Positions 50,051 to 58,412 of a DNA stretch of 64,000 bases are shown in pieces; positions within the stretch are counted from its first letter, which is position 1, and each line of letters begins with the position of its first letter. Made by a program: the position numbers and the translations under genes. The notes under the pieces are model-generated. The model was not told the origin of the DNA, searched no databases, and saw only the letters and a program-made list of their open reading frames with translations. This DNA is from JANXUC01 sp043782485 (lineage in GTDB: Bacteria; Acidobacteriota; Terriglobia; Terriglobales; Acidobacteriaceae). The stretch lies in the NCBI GenBank assembly GCA_043782485.1, contig JAYWAL010000048.1:34455-98454 (forward strand), written 5' to 3'.

Positions 50051-51565
50051 CTACTTCGGCACGAACTGCGCTTTCGCTTCTTTGATGACCGTGAGCATTT
50101 CGGCTTTCAGGGCATCGTCAATAGTTTTCTTCTCCATAATGGTGCGGAGGAGGGCTGGGTTGGCGGTGTCTACGTATTTGTACAGAGCCGCTTCGAATTC
50201 GCGAACCTTGTTGACCGGCAGGTCATCGAGGAAACCGTTGGTGCCGGCCATGATGACCAGAATTTGTTTTGAAAATGGAAGAGGGGAATATTGACCCTGC
50301 TTCAAGACTTCGACCAGGCGCTGGCCGCGGGTCAGCTGGGCTTGCGTGGACTTATCGAGGTCGCTCCCGAACTGGGCGAAGGCGGCGAGTTCGCGGTACT
50401 GGGCTAGTTCCAGTTTCAGCGTTCCGGCAACCTGCCGCATGGCTTTAATCTGGGCTGCTCCGCCGACGCGGCTTACCGAGAGACCGACGTTCACAGCGGG
50501 GCGAACACCCGAGTTGAACAAATCGGTTTCGAGATAAATCTGACCGTCGGTGATGGAGATAACGTTCGTGGGAATATACGCGGAAACGTCGCCCGCTTGC
50601 GTTTCAATAACCGGCAAGGCCGTTAATGATCCCGCCCCCATTTTATCGCTCAACTTCGCAGAGCGCTCCAGCAAACGGGAGTGGAGGTAAAACACGTCGC
50701 CCGGATACGCTTCGCGGCCCGGCGGACGGCGGAGGAGCAGAGAGATTTCCCGGTAGGCGGCGGCGTGCTTGGAAAGATCGTCGTAGATAACCAGCGCATG
50801 GCGCTTGGTGTCGCGAAAGAATTCGCCGATGGCGCAAGCAGTGTAAGGCGAAATATAAAGCATCGGAGCCGGCTCTGAAGCCGATGCCGCGACGACAACC
50901 GTGTATTCCATCGCGCCGTTGTCTTCCAGAATCTTAACAACCTGCGCGATCGAAGAACGCTTCTGACCTACCGCGTTGTAGATGCAAATGAGGTCGTTGC
51001 CCTTGGCGTTGATGATCGTATCGATGGCAACGGCGGATTTTCCCGTCTGGCGGTCGCCGATGATGAGTTCGCGCTGGCCGCGGCCAATCGGAATCATGCT
51101 GTCGATGGCCTTGAGTCCGGTGGCCATCGGTTCACGCACCGGTTGGCGGTCAATAACGCCGGGGGCGATGCGCTCCAGCGGATTGAACTGCGTGGTCGCG
51201 ATGGGACCTTTGCCGTCAATCGGCTGGCCGAGCGAATTGACGACGCGCCCAATCATGGCGTCGCCGACGGGCACGCTCATGATGCGCCCGGTGCGCTTGA
51301 CCTCGTCGCCTTCCTTGATCTCGGTGTATTCGCCGAGCAGCACGACGCCAACCTGATCCTCTTCGAGGTTCATGGCGATGCCGGAGAGGCCGTGCGGGAA
51401 GGTTAGAAGCTCGCCGGACATGACCTTATCGAGGCCGTGAACGCGAGCAATGCCGTCGCCAAGGGAGATGACCGTGCCGACTTCGTCGACAGCGATTTTG
51501 GATTCGTAACCTTCGATTTGGTCGCGAATCAGTTTGGTGATTTCGTCTGCTTTGATCTGTGCCAT
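50051..51565 (-). CDS. atpA: F1 ATP synthase alpha subunit
   Basis: The protein has 504 residues. It has the non-catalytic nucleotide-binding P-loop GDRQTGKSAVA, with the alpha-specific Gln, as well as VIYDDLSKHAAAYRE, RRPPGREAYPGDVFYLHSRLLERSAK by position (about 285-310), and the C-terminal helical domain. It forms the alpha3beta3 hexamer with AtpD. Gene order and spacing fit one operon with atpH upstream (58-base gap). Confidence 0.98.
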   Translation of the reverse strand: MAQIKADEITKLIRDQIEGYESKIAVDEVGTVISLGDGIARVHGLDKVMSGELLTFPHGLSGIAMNLEEDQVGVVLLGEYTEIKEGDEVKRTGRIMSVPVGDAMIGRVVNSLGQPIDGKGPIATTQFNPLERIAPGVIDRQPVREPMATGLKAIDSMIPIGRGQRELIIGDRQTGKSAVAIDTIINAKGNDLICIYNAVGQKRSSIAQVVKILEDNGAMEYTVVVAASASEPAPMLYISPYTACAIGEFFRDTKRHALVIYDDLSKHAAAYREISLLLRRPPGREAYPGDVFYLHSRLLERSAKLSDKMGAGSLTALPVIETQAGDVSAYIPTNVISITDGQIYLETDLFNSGVRPAVNVGLSVSRVGGAAQIKAMRQVAGTLKLELAQYRELAAFAQFGSDLDKSTQAQLTRGQRLVEVLKQGQYSPLPFSKQILVIMAGTNGFLDDLPVNKVREFEAALYKYVDTANPALLRTIMEKKTIDDALKAEMLTVIKEAKAQFVPK

Positions 51566-51623
51566 AAGAACCGGTTCTCAGTTGCCAGTAGCCAATGTCA
51601 GCGGCTACTTGATTTTCAGATTT

Positions 51624-52163
51624 TTATCCTGCCGCAATCTGTTCGCGGAGGCGTTTTAACTGGCCCTGGATGGAGCCATCGTAAATGGTGCTGCCGACGC
51701 GAACCACCGCGCCGCCTAACAATGCGGAATCTTGAGTGTACGTTGCGCGGAGGCTTTTGCCGGTCATGCGCTGAACTTGCTGTTCCAGATTCTTCTTCTC
51801 TGCGTCGCCTAGCATCCGGGCGCTGGCAATTTGGGCTTCAGCAAAGCCCAGGCGGTCGTTGATTTCTTGTTCTGTCTGGCGAACGATCGCGGCGAGGTCA
51901 CTGGTGCGGCGGTGGTCGATGACGACCGCGACGAAGTTGCGCACTTCTTTGGACGCGCCGAGAACGGTAATGATCGAATCCAGGACGGCATGTTTCTGCG
52001 GGGCGCTGATGGAAGGATTGTCCCAGGTCTTGCGCAGGTTGGAGCTGCTGGCGACCAAAGTGGCTAGCGAGTTCAAATCCGCAAGAGACTTCGTGGCGTC
52101 CAGCTTGCGCTCGAACACAACATCCGCAAAGGCGCGGGCGTAGCGACTGGCGATGGCTGCCAT
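51624..52163 (-). CDS. atpH: F1 ATP synthase delta subunit
   Basis: The protein has 179 residues. The N-terminal six-helix part (IASRYARAFADVVFE, LNSLATLVASSSNLRKTW) and the C-terminal VRVGSTIYDGSIQGQLKRLRE motif match delta/OSCP. It joins the peripheral stalk to the alpha3beta3 head. Its ATG overlaps the stop of atpF by one base (TAATG), so translation is coupled. Confidence 0.96.
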   Translation of the reverse strand: MAAIASRYARAFADVVFERKLDATKSLADLNSLATLVASSSNLRKTWDNPSISAPQKHAVLDSIITVLGASKEVRNFVAVVIDHRRTSDLAAIVRQTEQEINDRLGFAEAQIASARMLGDAEKKNLEQQVQRMTGKSLRATYTQDSALLGGAVVRVGSTIYDGSIQGQLKRLREQIAAG

Positions 52164-52909
52164 TACTGGGTCGCCTTTCCCGTACCCTGTTGGCCCAGCG
52201 AAGTGGCGAATCCGCTGACCAGCGCCTGGTCGGCGGGGACATCCACTTGAATGCGCTGGCGAGCCATGTTGACGGCAAGATCGGCGGCGTAGGCGGCGAG
52301 ATCGCGGCGTGCGGACTTGGCGGCAACATCGATTTCCTGAGCGGCAGCCTCAACAATCTTTTGCTTATCGTCTTCGGCGGCGGCACGGATGCGGTCGGCT
52401 TCAGCGGCACCGTCCTGCTCGGCTTTAGCAGTCATGGCGGCGATATCCGAATCGAGGCGGCTAAGGCGAGTCTCGATGGCCGCAAGCCGGGACTTGGCAT
52501 CGTCGCTGGCTGCTTTGGCATCGTCCATCGACTTCCGAATGGACTCCGTACGGTTGCGGAACATGGTAGGCAGGTGCAAGCGAGAGAAGTAGCCGACCCC
52601 GAGAGCAATGATGGCGAAATTGACGACCACAGCGAGCCAGTACATGGCTCCGCCGCTCAGGCCGAGGTGCTTGCCGAGCCACCGCACACTGGGGGATTGC
52701 TTGAATTGGGCGGTGCCGTCGTCTTCGGCAGCTTCTTTTTTCTCCTCGCCTTGCTCAACCCTGGGCTGATCGGCGGGATCCAAAGAATGGACGCCAGCGG
52801 CCGCGTCAGCGGATTGGGCGTTGGTTTGGGCGCGGGAAGGTAGGCTCGCCATCATCCCATAAGCAAACAGCAACGCCACCAGGAAACTCCTCATCGACTG
52901 CCGCTTCAT
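52163..52909 (-). CDS. atpF: ATP synthase b subunit with signal-peptide-like N-terminal extension
   Basis: The protein has 248 residues, longer than the usual 155-170. Residues 1-28 look like a signal peptide (SFLVALLFAYGMMASLPSRA). A polar, acidic stretch follows (about 29-88), then the membrane helix (AMYWLAVVVNFAIIALGVGYF) and the long charged stalk helix (RTESIRKSMDDAKAASDDAK) that dimerises with b'. The signal and linker would place the extra segment outside the inner membrane, consistent with the N-out orientation of b. A four-base overlap (ATGA) couples it to the upstream b' gene. Confidence 0.88.
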   Translation of the reverse strand: MKRQSMRSFLVALLFAYGMMASLPSRAQTNAQSADAAAGVHSLDPADQPRVEQGEEKKEAAEDDGTAQFKQSPSVRWLGKHLGLSGGAMYWLAVVVNFAIIALGVGYFSRLHLPTMFRNRTESIRKSMDDAKAASDDAKSRLAAIETRLSRLDSDIAAMTAKAEQDGAAEADRIRAAAEDDKQKIVEAAAQEIDVAAKSARRDLAAYAADLAVNMARQRIQVDVPADQALVSGFATSLGQQGTGKATQ

Positions 52910-53385
52910 CGGCCACCGCCAGCAGAAGCAGATGGCCCGAAGCTCATGGGCTGAAGGACGCGGCGAATCACGTCGTTGGCCAGGCGTTCGCCTTCAGTCT
53001 GAAGCTGAGACTGGGCCACCGCCTTATCTTGCTCCAGGGCAGCCTTGGCGGCGTTGACCTGCTGATGGGCTTTGGCACGCGCGGCGGCAACAACGGCCTC
53101 ACGGGCCTGCACGACGGCCTGACGACGGTCTTCCTGGGCCTTAAAGACGGCCAGGGTAGCTTCGCGCAGCTTGTGCTCGTAGTCGGCGGTCTTGGCTTCG
53201 GCAGCGGCAATGTCGGCCCGGGCACGCTGGATGGCACCGTCGGTTAGGCTATGGCGCTCGGCTAGCACCTTGGCTAGGGGCGCGTGAACCAGAGAGCGGT
53301 AGGCAAAATACAGCACCACCAAAAAGACGATGGTCGGGATGGACCCGAGCAGTAATTCGCCTAGTTGATGGAGCGTTTGATCCAT
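52906..53385 (-). CDS. atpF': ATP synthase b' subunit
   Basis: The protein has 159 residues. The N-terminal membrane helix (LLGSIPTIVFLVVLYFAYRSL) is followed by LAKVLAERHSL and a long Ala/Gln-rich stalk helix. This is a conventional b-type subunit; two b genes in tandem imply a b/b' heterodimeric stalk, as in photosynthetic bacteria and some other phyla. It is the first gene of the operon. ATG at 53385; the promoter is proposed just upstream. The a and c subunit genes are not in the window. Confidence 0.92.
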   Translation of the reverse strand: MDQTLHQLGELLLGSIPTIVFLVVLYFAYRSLVHAPLAKVLAERHSLTDGAIQRARADIAAAEAKTADYEHKLREATLAVFKAQEDRRQAVVQAREAVVAAARAKAHQQVNAAKAALEQDKAVAQSQLQTEGERLANDVIRRVLQPMSFGPSASAGGGR

Positions 53386-53442
53386 GGGTGCAAAACTATG
53401 GGTACGGAGCTGAGCCGGAAGAATGACAGCAGGAAACTAGTT

Positions 53443-53471
53443 AGGGTACCACCGTGAGGATGCTGTGTCAA
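53443..53471 (-). promoter_or_regulatory. Candidate sigma-70-type promoter of the atp operon
   Basis: On the minus strand there is TTGACA (53466-53471), a 17-base spacer and TACCCT (53443-53448). The -35 box is perfect and the -10 box weak (three of six). The predicted transcript would start near 53436, about 50 bases before atpF'. Confidence 0.5.
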
Positions 53472-53674
53472 ACCAAAACAGGCCGAAAAGGGCTGTTTTT
53501 GCAGGATTTTGGGAGCAGGTTAAGGCTGTGGAAAAAAGCGAAGAAACTCTTGACATCGCTCTCGGCGGGACTACCATTGCAGTATCACCTCCGATCCAGA
53601 CCGGATCGAATGGGCCGCTCGTCAGGGAAGAGTCACCGCTCCCTGGTTGGCGGCCTGTTTATGTTTTGGGGCGG

Positions 53675-54448
53675 ATGAAGATTGATTATCATGGCCTCAT
53701 GATTGTTCAAGACGAGTTTGCCGAGCTTCCGACACCCACGGGCCCAATGCGGACACAGATCACGCGCCCCGTAGCTGCCGGCAAATATCCGGGCTTGGTG
53801 CTGTTTTCCGAAATCTTCCAGATCACGGGGCCAATCCGGCGCGCGGCGGCACTACTGGCCGGGCACGGATACGTGGTGGCGGTACCGGAGATTTTCCACG
53901 AACTGGAGCCAGCGGGAACGGCGCTAGCGTACGACCAAGCAGGCGCGGACCGCGGGAATGCGCACAAGATCGGCAAACCGATTTCTGCCTACGATGACGA
54001 TGCGCTGGCCGCGCTCAAGTTTTTAGCGGGGCACGAGGCGTGTACCGGACGGCTGGGCGCGGTGGGGATTTGCATTGGCGGACACTTGGCATTTCGCGCC
54101 GCGATGAATCCAGAAGTAATGGCGGCGGCGTGTTTCTATGCAACGGACATTCATTCGCACAGCCTGGGCGCGGGAAAGAACGATAACTCGCTAGAGCGCA
54201 TCGGGGAGATTCGTGGGGAGCTGCTGCATATTTGGGGAAAGCAAGACCCGCATATTCCGTTGGAGGGGCGTAATTTATTGAAGGCTTGCTTAGAATCGGC
54301 GGGGACGCGGTTTACCTGGCATGAATTTAACGGAGCGCATGCATTTATGCGAGATGAGGGGCCGAGATATGATCCCGAATTGGCTTTGTTGTGTTGGGAG
54401 TTGGTGCTGGGCTTGTTTCAGAGGCGGCTGGGTGGGGGAGACTGGTAG
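53675..54448 (+). CDS. Dienelactone hydrolase family protein
   Basis: The protein has 257 residues from ATG 53675. The catalytic Cys is in GAVGICIGGHLAF, the Asp in WGKQDPHIP and the His in FNGAHAFMRDEG, the Cys-Asp-His triad of dienelactone hydrolases. The opening VLFSEIFQITGPIRRAAALLAGHGYVVAVPEIF is typical. The family opens lactone rings in aromatic breakdown, but many members have other ester substrates. The frame is open to GTG 53465, but that would overlap the atp promoter and adds 70 unmatched residues. ATG 53699 is another option. Confidence 0.86.
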   Translation: MKIDYHGLMIVQDEFAELPTPTGPMRTQITRPVAAGKYPGLVLFSEIFQITGPIRRAAALLAGHGYVVAVPEIFHELEPAGTALAYDQAGADRGNAHKIGKPISAYDDDALAALKFLAGHEACTGRLGAVGICIGGHLAFRAAMNPEVMAAACFYATDIHSHSLGAGKNDNSLERIGEIRGELLHIWGKQDPHIPLEGRNLLKACLESAGTRFTWHEFNGAHAFMRDEGPRYDPELALLCWELVLGLFQRRLGGGDW

Positions 54449-54457
54449 GGAGGGGCT

Positions 54458-55882
54458 TTATCGGCGTTGCTTTTTGCCCTTCACCGCCCACTTCTCCACC
54501 CTCCTCGCCACCGACTCCGGCGCATCCAGTTCCAATTCCACAGCTCCATCTTTGTAGCTACGCGCGTAGATCCTCGACTTAGCTTCGAGCTGTGCCAGCA
54601 CTTTACCCTCGCTCTGCGGAATACGCAATTTGACGCGGTGGATGGGGTCCTGGTCGAGCATGGCATCAATCCGCGCTAGCAACTCGGGCAGGCCGGTTTG
54701 CTTCACTGAAGAAACGTAGACGGTGGAAACATCGTTAGCCAGATGCCCGCGTTCGGCCGCTGGCACCAGGTCAAGCTTGTTCTGAACATGCAATCGCGGC
54801 TTCTTGTCAGCCTCGAGTTCGCGGAGGACGACTTCCACCTGCGCGTCTTGCTCGGCGGAGGTGAGGCTGCTGGCGTCGGAAACGTGCAGCACAAGCGACG
54901 CGCGCTGCACTTCTTCAAGCGTCGCGCGGAAGGCCGAAACCAGCGTATGCGGCAGACTACGGATGAAGCCCACCGTATCGGACAGCAGCACTTTCCGCTT
55001 CGACGGCAGAATAATCGACCGCAGCGTCGGGTCGAGCGTGGCAAACATACGCGGCGATTCCAGCACACCCGCCTGCGTGAGGGCGTTGAACAACGTGGAC
55101 TTCCCAGCATTCGTGTAGCCGACCAAAGCCACGGTTGGCACCGGCACCGACTCGCGGCGCTGGCGCTGCTGGGCGCGGATGCGGCGCACTTCCTCGATTT
55201 GCCCCTTCACATGACGAACACGACGCGCGATCTTCCGCTTGTCGGTTTCGAGCTGCGTTTCCCCAGGACCGCGCGTGCCGATGCCGCCGCCGAGCTGCGA
55301 CATTTCAATGCCCCGCCCTGACAGGCGCGGCAGCATGTAGTTAAGCTGCGCGAGTTCCACCTGAAGCTGGCCTTCCTTGGTTCGGGCGTGGCGGGCAAAA
55401 ATATCGAGGATCAGCTGCGTGCGGTCAATGACGCGAAGATGTAGAGCGTTCTCAATATTGCGCTGCTGCGAGGGCGTGAGGTCATGATCGAACAGAATCA
55501 CGTCGGCCTCCGACGACCCGGCAGCTCCAGCAATTTCTTCCAGCTTGCCGCGGCCGATGAGCGTGGCCGGATCCGGGCGGTCGCGGTTCTGGAGAACTTG
55601 GCCTACGATTTCCGCTCCGGCGCTTTCGGTGAGGGCGCGGAGTTCGGCCAAAGACTCTTCGGCGCTAAATTCCGGAATGCGAGGCTTCGAAGCGGGGGAG
55701 CGAAGAGCGGCGGAATCACGCGCGGCTGTGGCTCCGGCGGTGAGCGAGCTTTTTGGCGCTTTCGTTTTCGCGCGCGAACGGTAGTCTACGCCAACCAGGA
55801 ACGCGCGTTCAACGCCGCGGCGTGTGTCGTGGCCGTTGCGAGGAGCCGGGAGACCTGGGAGCCTGGATTCTACTTTGCGCAA
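54458..55882 (-). CDS. hflX: GTPase HflX
   Basis: The protein has 474 residues. It has the HflX N-terminal domain (EIVGQVLQNRDRPDPATLIGRGKLEEI, ILFDHDLTPSQQRNIE) and the linker helices with LPRLSGRGIEMSQLGGGIGTRGPGETQLE. The G domain has G1 GYTNAGKS, G3 DTVGFI, G4 NKLD and the C-terminal SVKQTGLPELL. HflX splits stalled or heat-damaged ribosomes. The start is TTG at 55882, 11 bases after the hfq stop, with no clear ribosome site of its own. The hfq-hflX order is a conserved operon. Confidence 0.95.
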   Translation of the reverse strand: MRKVESRLPGLPAPRNGHDTRRGVERAFLVGVDYRSRAKTKAPKSSLTAGATAARDSAALRSPASKPRIPEFSAEESLAELRALTESAGAEIVGQVLQNRDRPDPATLIGRGKLEEIAGAAGSSEADVILFDHDLTPSQQRNIENALHLRVIDRTQLILDIFARHARTKEGQLQVELAQLNYMLPRLSGRGIEMSQLGGGIGTRGPGETQLETDKRKIARRVRHVKGQIEEVRRIRAQQRQRRESVPVPTVALVGYTNAGKSTLFNALTQAGVLESPRMFATLDPTLRSIILPSKRKVLLSDTVGFIRSLPHTLVSAFRATLEEVQRASLVLHVSDASSLTSAEQDAQVEVVLRELEADKKPRLHVQNKLDLVPAAERGHLANDVSTVYVSSVKQTGLPELLARIDAMLDQDPIHRVKLRIPQSEGKVLAQLEAKSRIYARSYKDGAVELELDAPESVARRVEKWAVKGKKQRR

Positions 55883-55893
55883 GCTACAACAGT

Positions 55894-56202
55894 TTACGAC
55901 TCTCCGCGCGATCCTGCCGCTGCCGCTTCGGAAGCGGGCGGCTCGGCAGAGGGCTTGGCGTCCGTGGCCGGGTGCAGGCCGAAGCGTTCGCCGTGTGATT
56001 TCGGCATTACCAGCGTGGAAATGGCGTGCTTGAAGATGAGCTGCTCCTGTCCATTAGCGTCAAGCACGACGGAGTATTTGTCGAACGAGCGAATGCGGCC
56101 CGTCAGCTTGACTCCGCTCAACAGGTAAATAGTGATGGGAGTTTTTTCCTTGCGTGCTGAGTTCAGAAATGAATCCTGAATGTTTTGTGCCGGCTTATCC
56201 AT
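55894..56202 (-). CDS. hfq: RNA chaperone Hfq
   Basis: The protein has 102 residues. The Sm1 and Sm2 regions are complete: IQDSFLNSARKEKTPITIYL, GVKLTGRIRSFDKYSVVL and LIFKHAIST (the KHAIST signature). An Ala/Pro/Glu-rich tail of about 25 residues follows. It forms a hexameric ring that pairs small RNAs with messages. The ATG at 56202 follows AAGGAG, and an in-frame extension to 56241 is rejected. Small RNAs are therefore likely in this genome. Confidence 0.97.
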   Translation of the reverse strand: MDKPAQNIQDSFLNSARKEKTPITIYLLSGVKLTGRIRSFDKYSVVLDANGQEQLIFKHAISTLVMPKSHGERFGLHPATDAKPSAEPPASEAAAAGSRGES

Positions 56203-56297
56203 TGCGCCGATCTCCTTACCTTGAGCGTGAGGCCAGTACACGCTTACCGCAATTCACACTGGCCAACCGCAGCCAGCGCCGGGGGGGGTTCCAAAAG

Positions 56298-56326
56298 ATT
56301 AGAAAATGTATCGCTATCCGAGACAA
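56298..56326 (-). promoter_or_regulatory. Candidate promoter of hfq-hflX
   Basis: On the minus strand there is TTGTCT (56321-56326), 17 bases, then TCTAAT (56298-56303). The start would be near 56291, giving a leader of about 90 bases before the hfq ATG. Confidence 0.4.
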
Positions 56327-56483
56327 GTTCCGGAAACCTATTGGAAAGAATTACTTCGTACAATACGGCGTTCGGCGCGAGTTTTCAACTCGTTTGTGTT
56401 TTTTTCTTGGTACAATTGCCCGCCAGACGGGCTTTTGGGCGGATCAGTGCCGCGCAGGCCCGCGTTTGCCGGAAAGGCTCCCT

Positions 56484-57254
56484 ATGACCGCCGCATTCCT
56501 AGTTAACGCCTCCGCTCTACCGTTCCTGCCTCCTTCGGATATGCCCACGAATCACTTGATGCTGCTGCGCTGGGTCCACACCGTCGCGGGGATTGCCTGG
56601 GTGGGGCTGCTCTACTTCTTCAATCTGGTGAATGTTCCGTTCTTGAAAGAATTGGACGCCCCGACGAAGAGCAAGGTCTTCCCCGCGTTGATGTCGCGCG
56701 CCCTGTCGTGGTTTCGCTGGAGTTCGGTGGTAACGGTGCTGGCCGGAATTGGCTATTGGATGAGCGCCACCGGCAGCGACGCCAGAAATGCCGCCGCGGT
56801 GACCGGCGTTGCCGCCACGCCGGGCGCGGCTTTCGGCAGCTTTTTCGCCATTTGGACCGTCGTGTTCGCGCTGATCTACGCGCTGATCATGGTCGCCAAG
56901 ATCAACAACGGCGCCGTGTTGGCCGTGTGCGTGGCGGTGCTGGTTGGGGCCGGAGCCTACTTCTATCTCACGCTTAATAACCACGGTTGGGAAAGCAACC
57001 GCATGTTAGCCATCGGCCTTGGCGGCGGGCTGGGATGGATCATGATGATGAACGTCTGGGGCATCATCTGGCGCATCAACAAAAAGCTGATCGGCTGGCA
57101 CACGGCATTCGCGGCCAACGGCACAGCAATTCCCGCGGAGGCAGCGGCGCTAGGGCGAATGGCTTTTCTGGCCTCAAGGACGAACTTCTGGCTGTCGTTC
57201 CCGCTCCTGTTCCTGATGGGCGCAGCCAGCCACTGGCCAGCATTCGGAAGGTAA
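56484..57254 (+). CDS. PuuD-like (urate-hydroxylase N-terminal) membrane protein
   Basis: The protein has 256 residues with about six to seven membrane segments. The opening LLRWVHTVAGIAWVGLLYFF matches the MRWxHxxxGxxWxG motif of the membrane half of PuuD-type urate hydroxylases. The conserved histidine after the WVH is kept. The cytochrome-c half of PuuD is absent. The enzyme class is therefore uncertain: a short membrane member of the DUF989/urate-oxidase-N family is the safest call. The ATG at 56484 has AAAGG upstream; the frame extends to 56154 but overlaps the hfq region. Confidence 0.7.
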   Translation: MTAAFLVNASALPFLPPSDMPTNHLMLLRWVHTVAGIAWVGLLYFFNLVNVPFLKELDAPTKSKVFPALMSRALSWFRWSSVVTVLAGIGYWMSATGSDARNAAAVTGVAATPGAAFGSFFAIWTVVFALIYALIMVAKINNGAVLAVCVAVLVGAGAYFYLTLNNHGWESNRMLAIGLGGGLGWIMMMNVWGIIWRINKKLIGWHTAFAANGTAIPAEAAALGRMAFLASRTNFWLSFPLLFLMGAASHWPAFGR

Positions 57255-57261
57255 GACTCAT

Positions 57262-57288
57262 ATGTGGCGCGGACACTCCTGTCCGCGA
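57262..57288. repeat. Dispersed palindrome family B, copy 2
   Basis: ATGTGGCGCGGACACTCCTG followed by TCCGCGA is nearly identical to copy 1 at 12747. Confidence 0.75.
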
Positions 57289-57333
57289 AGCTGTCGATCT
57301 TACGGGTTTGCTCACAACGGATTGCTAACAGCC

Positions 57334-58314
57334 CTAAGGCTTAGCCGCCTGAGCCAGACCTTTTTCCAGCCTCTCCACGGCAGCCTTGGTGCCGACCGCA
57401 AACTCCCCCTGCGGCGCCAGCCGCAAATACTCCTTGAACTCCTTCAACGCCCCAGCAGCATCCCGTTTGCGGAGCAGGCTGTTGCCAAGAAGCACGTGCG
57501 CCGGAGCCATGTCGGGCTTGAGAGCAATCGCCTTACGGGCATGAGGCTCAGAGTCGTCGAACCGACCCAGATTCCAATAAGCCTCAGCAATGTGGTAGTG
57601 GCCGTCGGGAGAATCCGGTTCCAGCTCCAGGCCACGCGCCAGCGCAACCTCAGCCTCAGGATACTTCGCCATCTGATTGCGACAAATGCCGAGGGCAAAA
57701 AACGCAGTCGTAAGCTTGGGTTCAATCTCCGTAGCCTTGGCCAGCTGCGGCTCAGCGTCTGTGAATTTCCCCATCTCCAGGTTGACCACACCCATGAGCT
57801 GGTAAGCCTCGGCGTAGTTGGGGTAAAGATCGATGGCTTTCTGGAAGTGTTGGAGGCTGCTTGGGGCGTCGTTGGCTTGCATCCGTTCTTTGCCAAGGTC
57901 AAATTCCTTGTGGGCTGCGGGCGGGATCTGGGCGATACGGGCGTTCAGTGACGCGCGCGGACCCTCTGGCGGAACATCCTTGGCGTCGGGATCTTTTTTC
58001 AGATGAAGGGTGATCAGTTCGTAAGCCATTTTCGACATGCTGATGTCGATGTGGCTGTCATACGGCTTAAAACCCTGGCCTTCGATTGTCAGATGAAACG
58101 TGGTTAGGGGAAGACCGTCGAAATCAAATCTCCCCTGATCATCGGTCTGGGTCTCGGTTTGGTAAGCCACTAACTCGCTGCGCAAACGCACGATGACATG
58201 GTCGGCGGGACGCTGGTTCTCGTAGCGCACCGCTCCCCGGATAAAACCGGCCCACGCAGGGACAACAGTTAAAACAAGGACAAGAGAGAACAACGAACGG
58301 AGCGAGGTGGGCAT
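57334..58314 (-). CDS. Secreted TPR protein with N-terminal carboxypeptidase-regulatory-like domain
   Basis: The protein has 326 residues. A signal peptide (1-23, to AWAG) precedes a beta-rich domain (about 23-105; VRYENQRPADHVIVRL, GRFDFDGLPLTTFHLTIEGQGF). Then there are about five to six TPR units (HKEFDLGKERMQANDAPSS, EAYQLMGVVNLEMGKFTDAE, TAFFALGICRNQMAKYPEAE, GHYHIAEAYWNLGRFDDSE). It would be a periplasmic or surface scaffold. The ATG at 58314 follows GGAGG. It lies just downstream of the TonB receptor gene on the same strand but beyond a terminator. Confidence 0.85.
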   Translation of the reverse strand: MPTSLRSLFSLVLVLTVVPAWAGFIRGAVRYENQRPADHVIVRLRSELVAYQTETQTDDQGRFDFDGLPLTTFHLTIEGQGFKPYDSHIDISMSKMAYELITLHLKKDPDAKDVPPEGPRASLNARIAQIPPAAHKEFDLGKERMQANDAPSSLQHFQKAIDLYPNYAEAYQLMGVVNLEMGKFTDAEPQLAKATEIEPKLTTAFFALGICRNQMAKYPEAEVALARGLELEPDSPDGHYHIAEAYWNLGRFDDSEPHARKAIALKPDMAPAHVLLGNSLLRKRDAAGALKEFKEYLRLAPQGEFAVGTKAAVERLEKGLAQAAKP

Positions 58315-58352
58315 GGGATACCTCCGGTCGGCGAAAGCTAGGGAAAATGATC

Positions 58353-58391
58353 CTACCAAAAAGAAACAGGGAGAGCATGTCGCTCTCCCTG
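58353..58391 (-). terminator. Terminator of the second TonB receptor gene
   Basis: CAGGGAGAGC (58367-58376) and GCTCTCCCTG (58382-58391) form a perfect 10-bp stem with a 5-base loop. On the minus strand it is followed by TTTCTTTTTGG. Confidence 0.88.
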
Positions 58392-58412
58392 CTGGTAAGA
58401 AACTCTACCCGT

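Noticed and set aside
49040..50272. A 410-residue open frame on the plus strand opposite atpG and the end of atpA
   Set aside because: It is antisense to well-conserved ATP synthase genes and arises from GC-rich third positions. No domain or ribosome site.
53465..53674. GTG start giving a longer dienelactone hydrolase
   Set aside because: It would overlap the likely atp promoter and adds about 70 residues that match nothing in the family.
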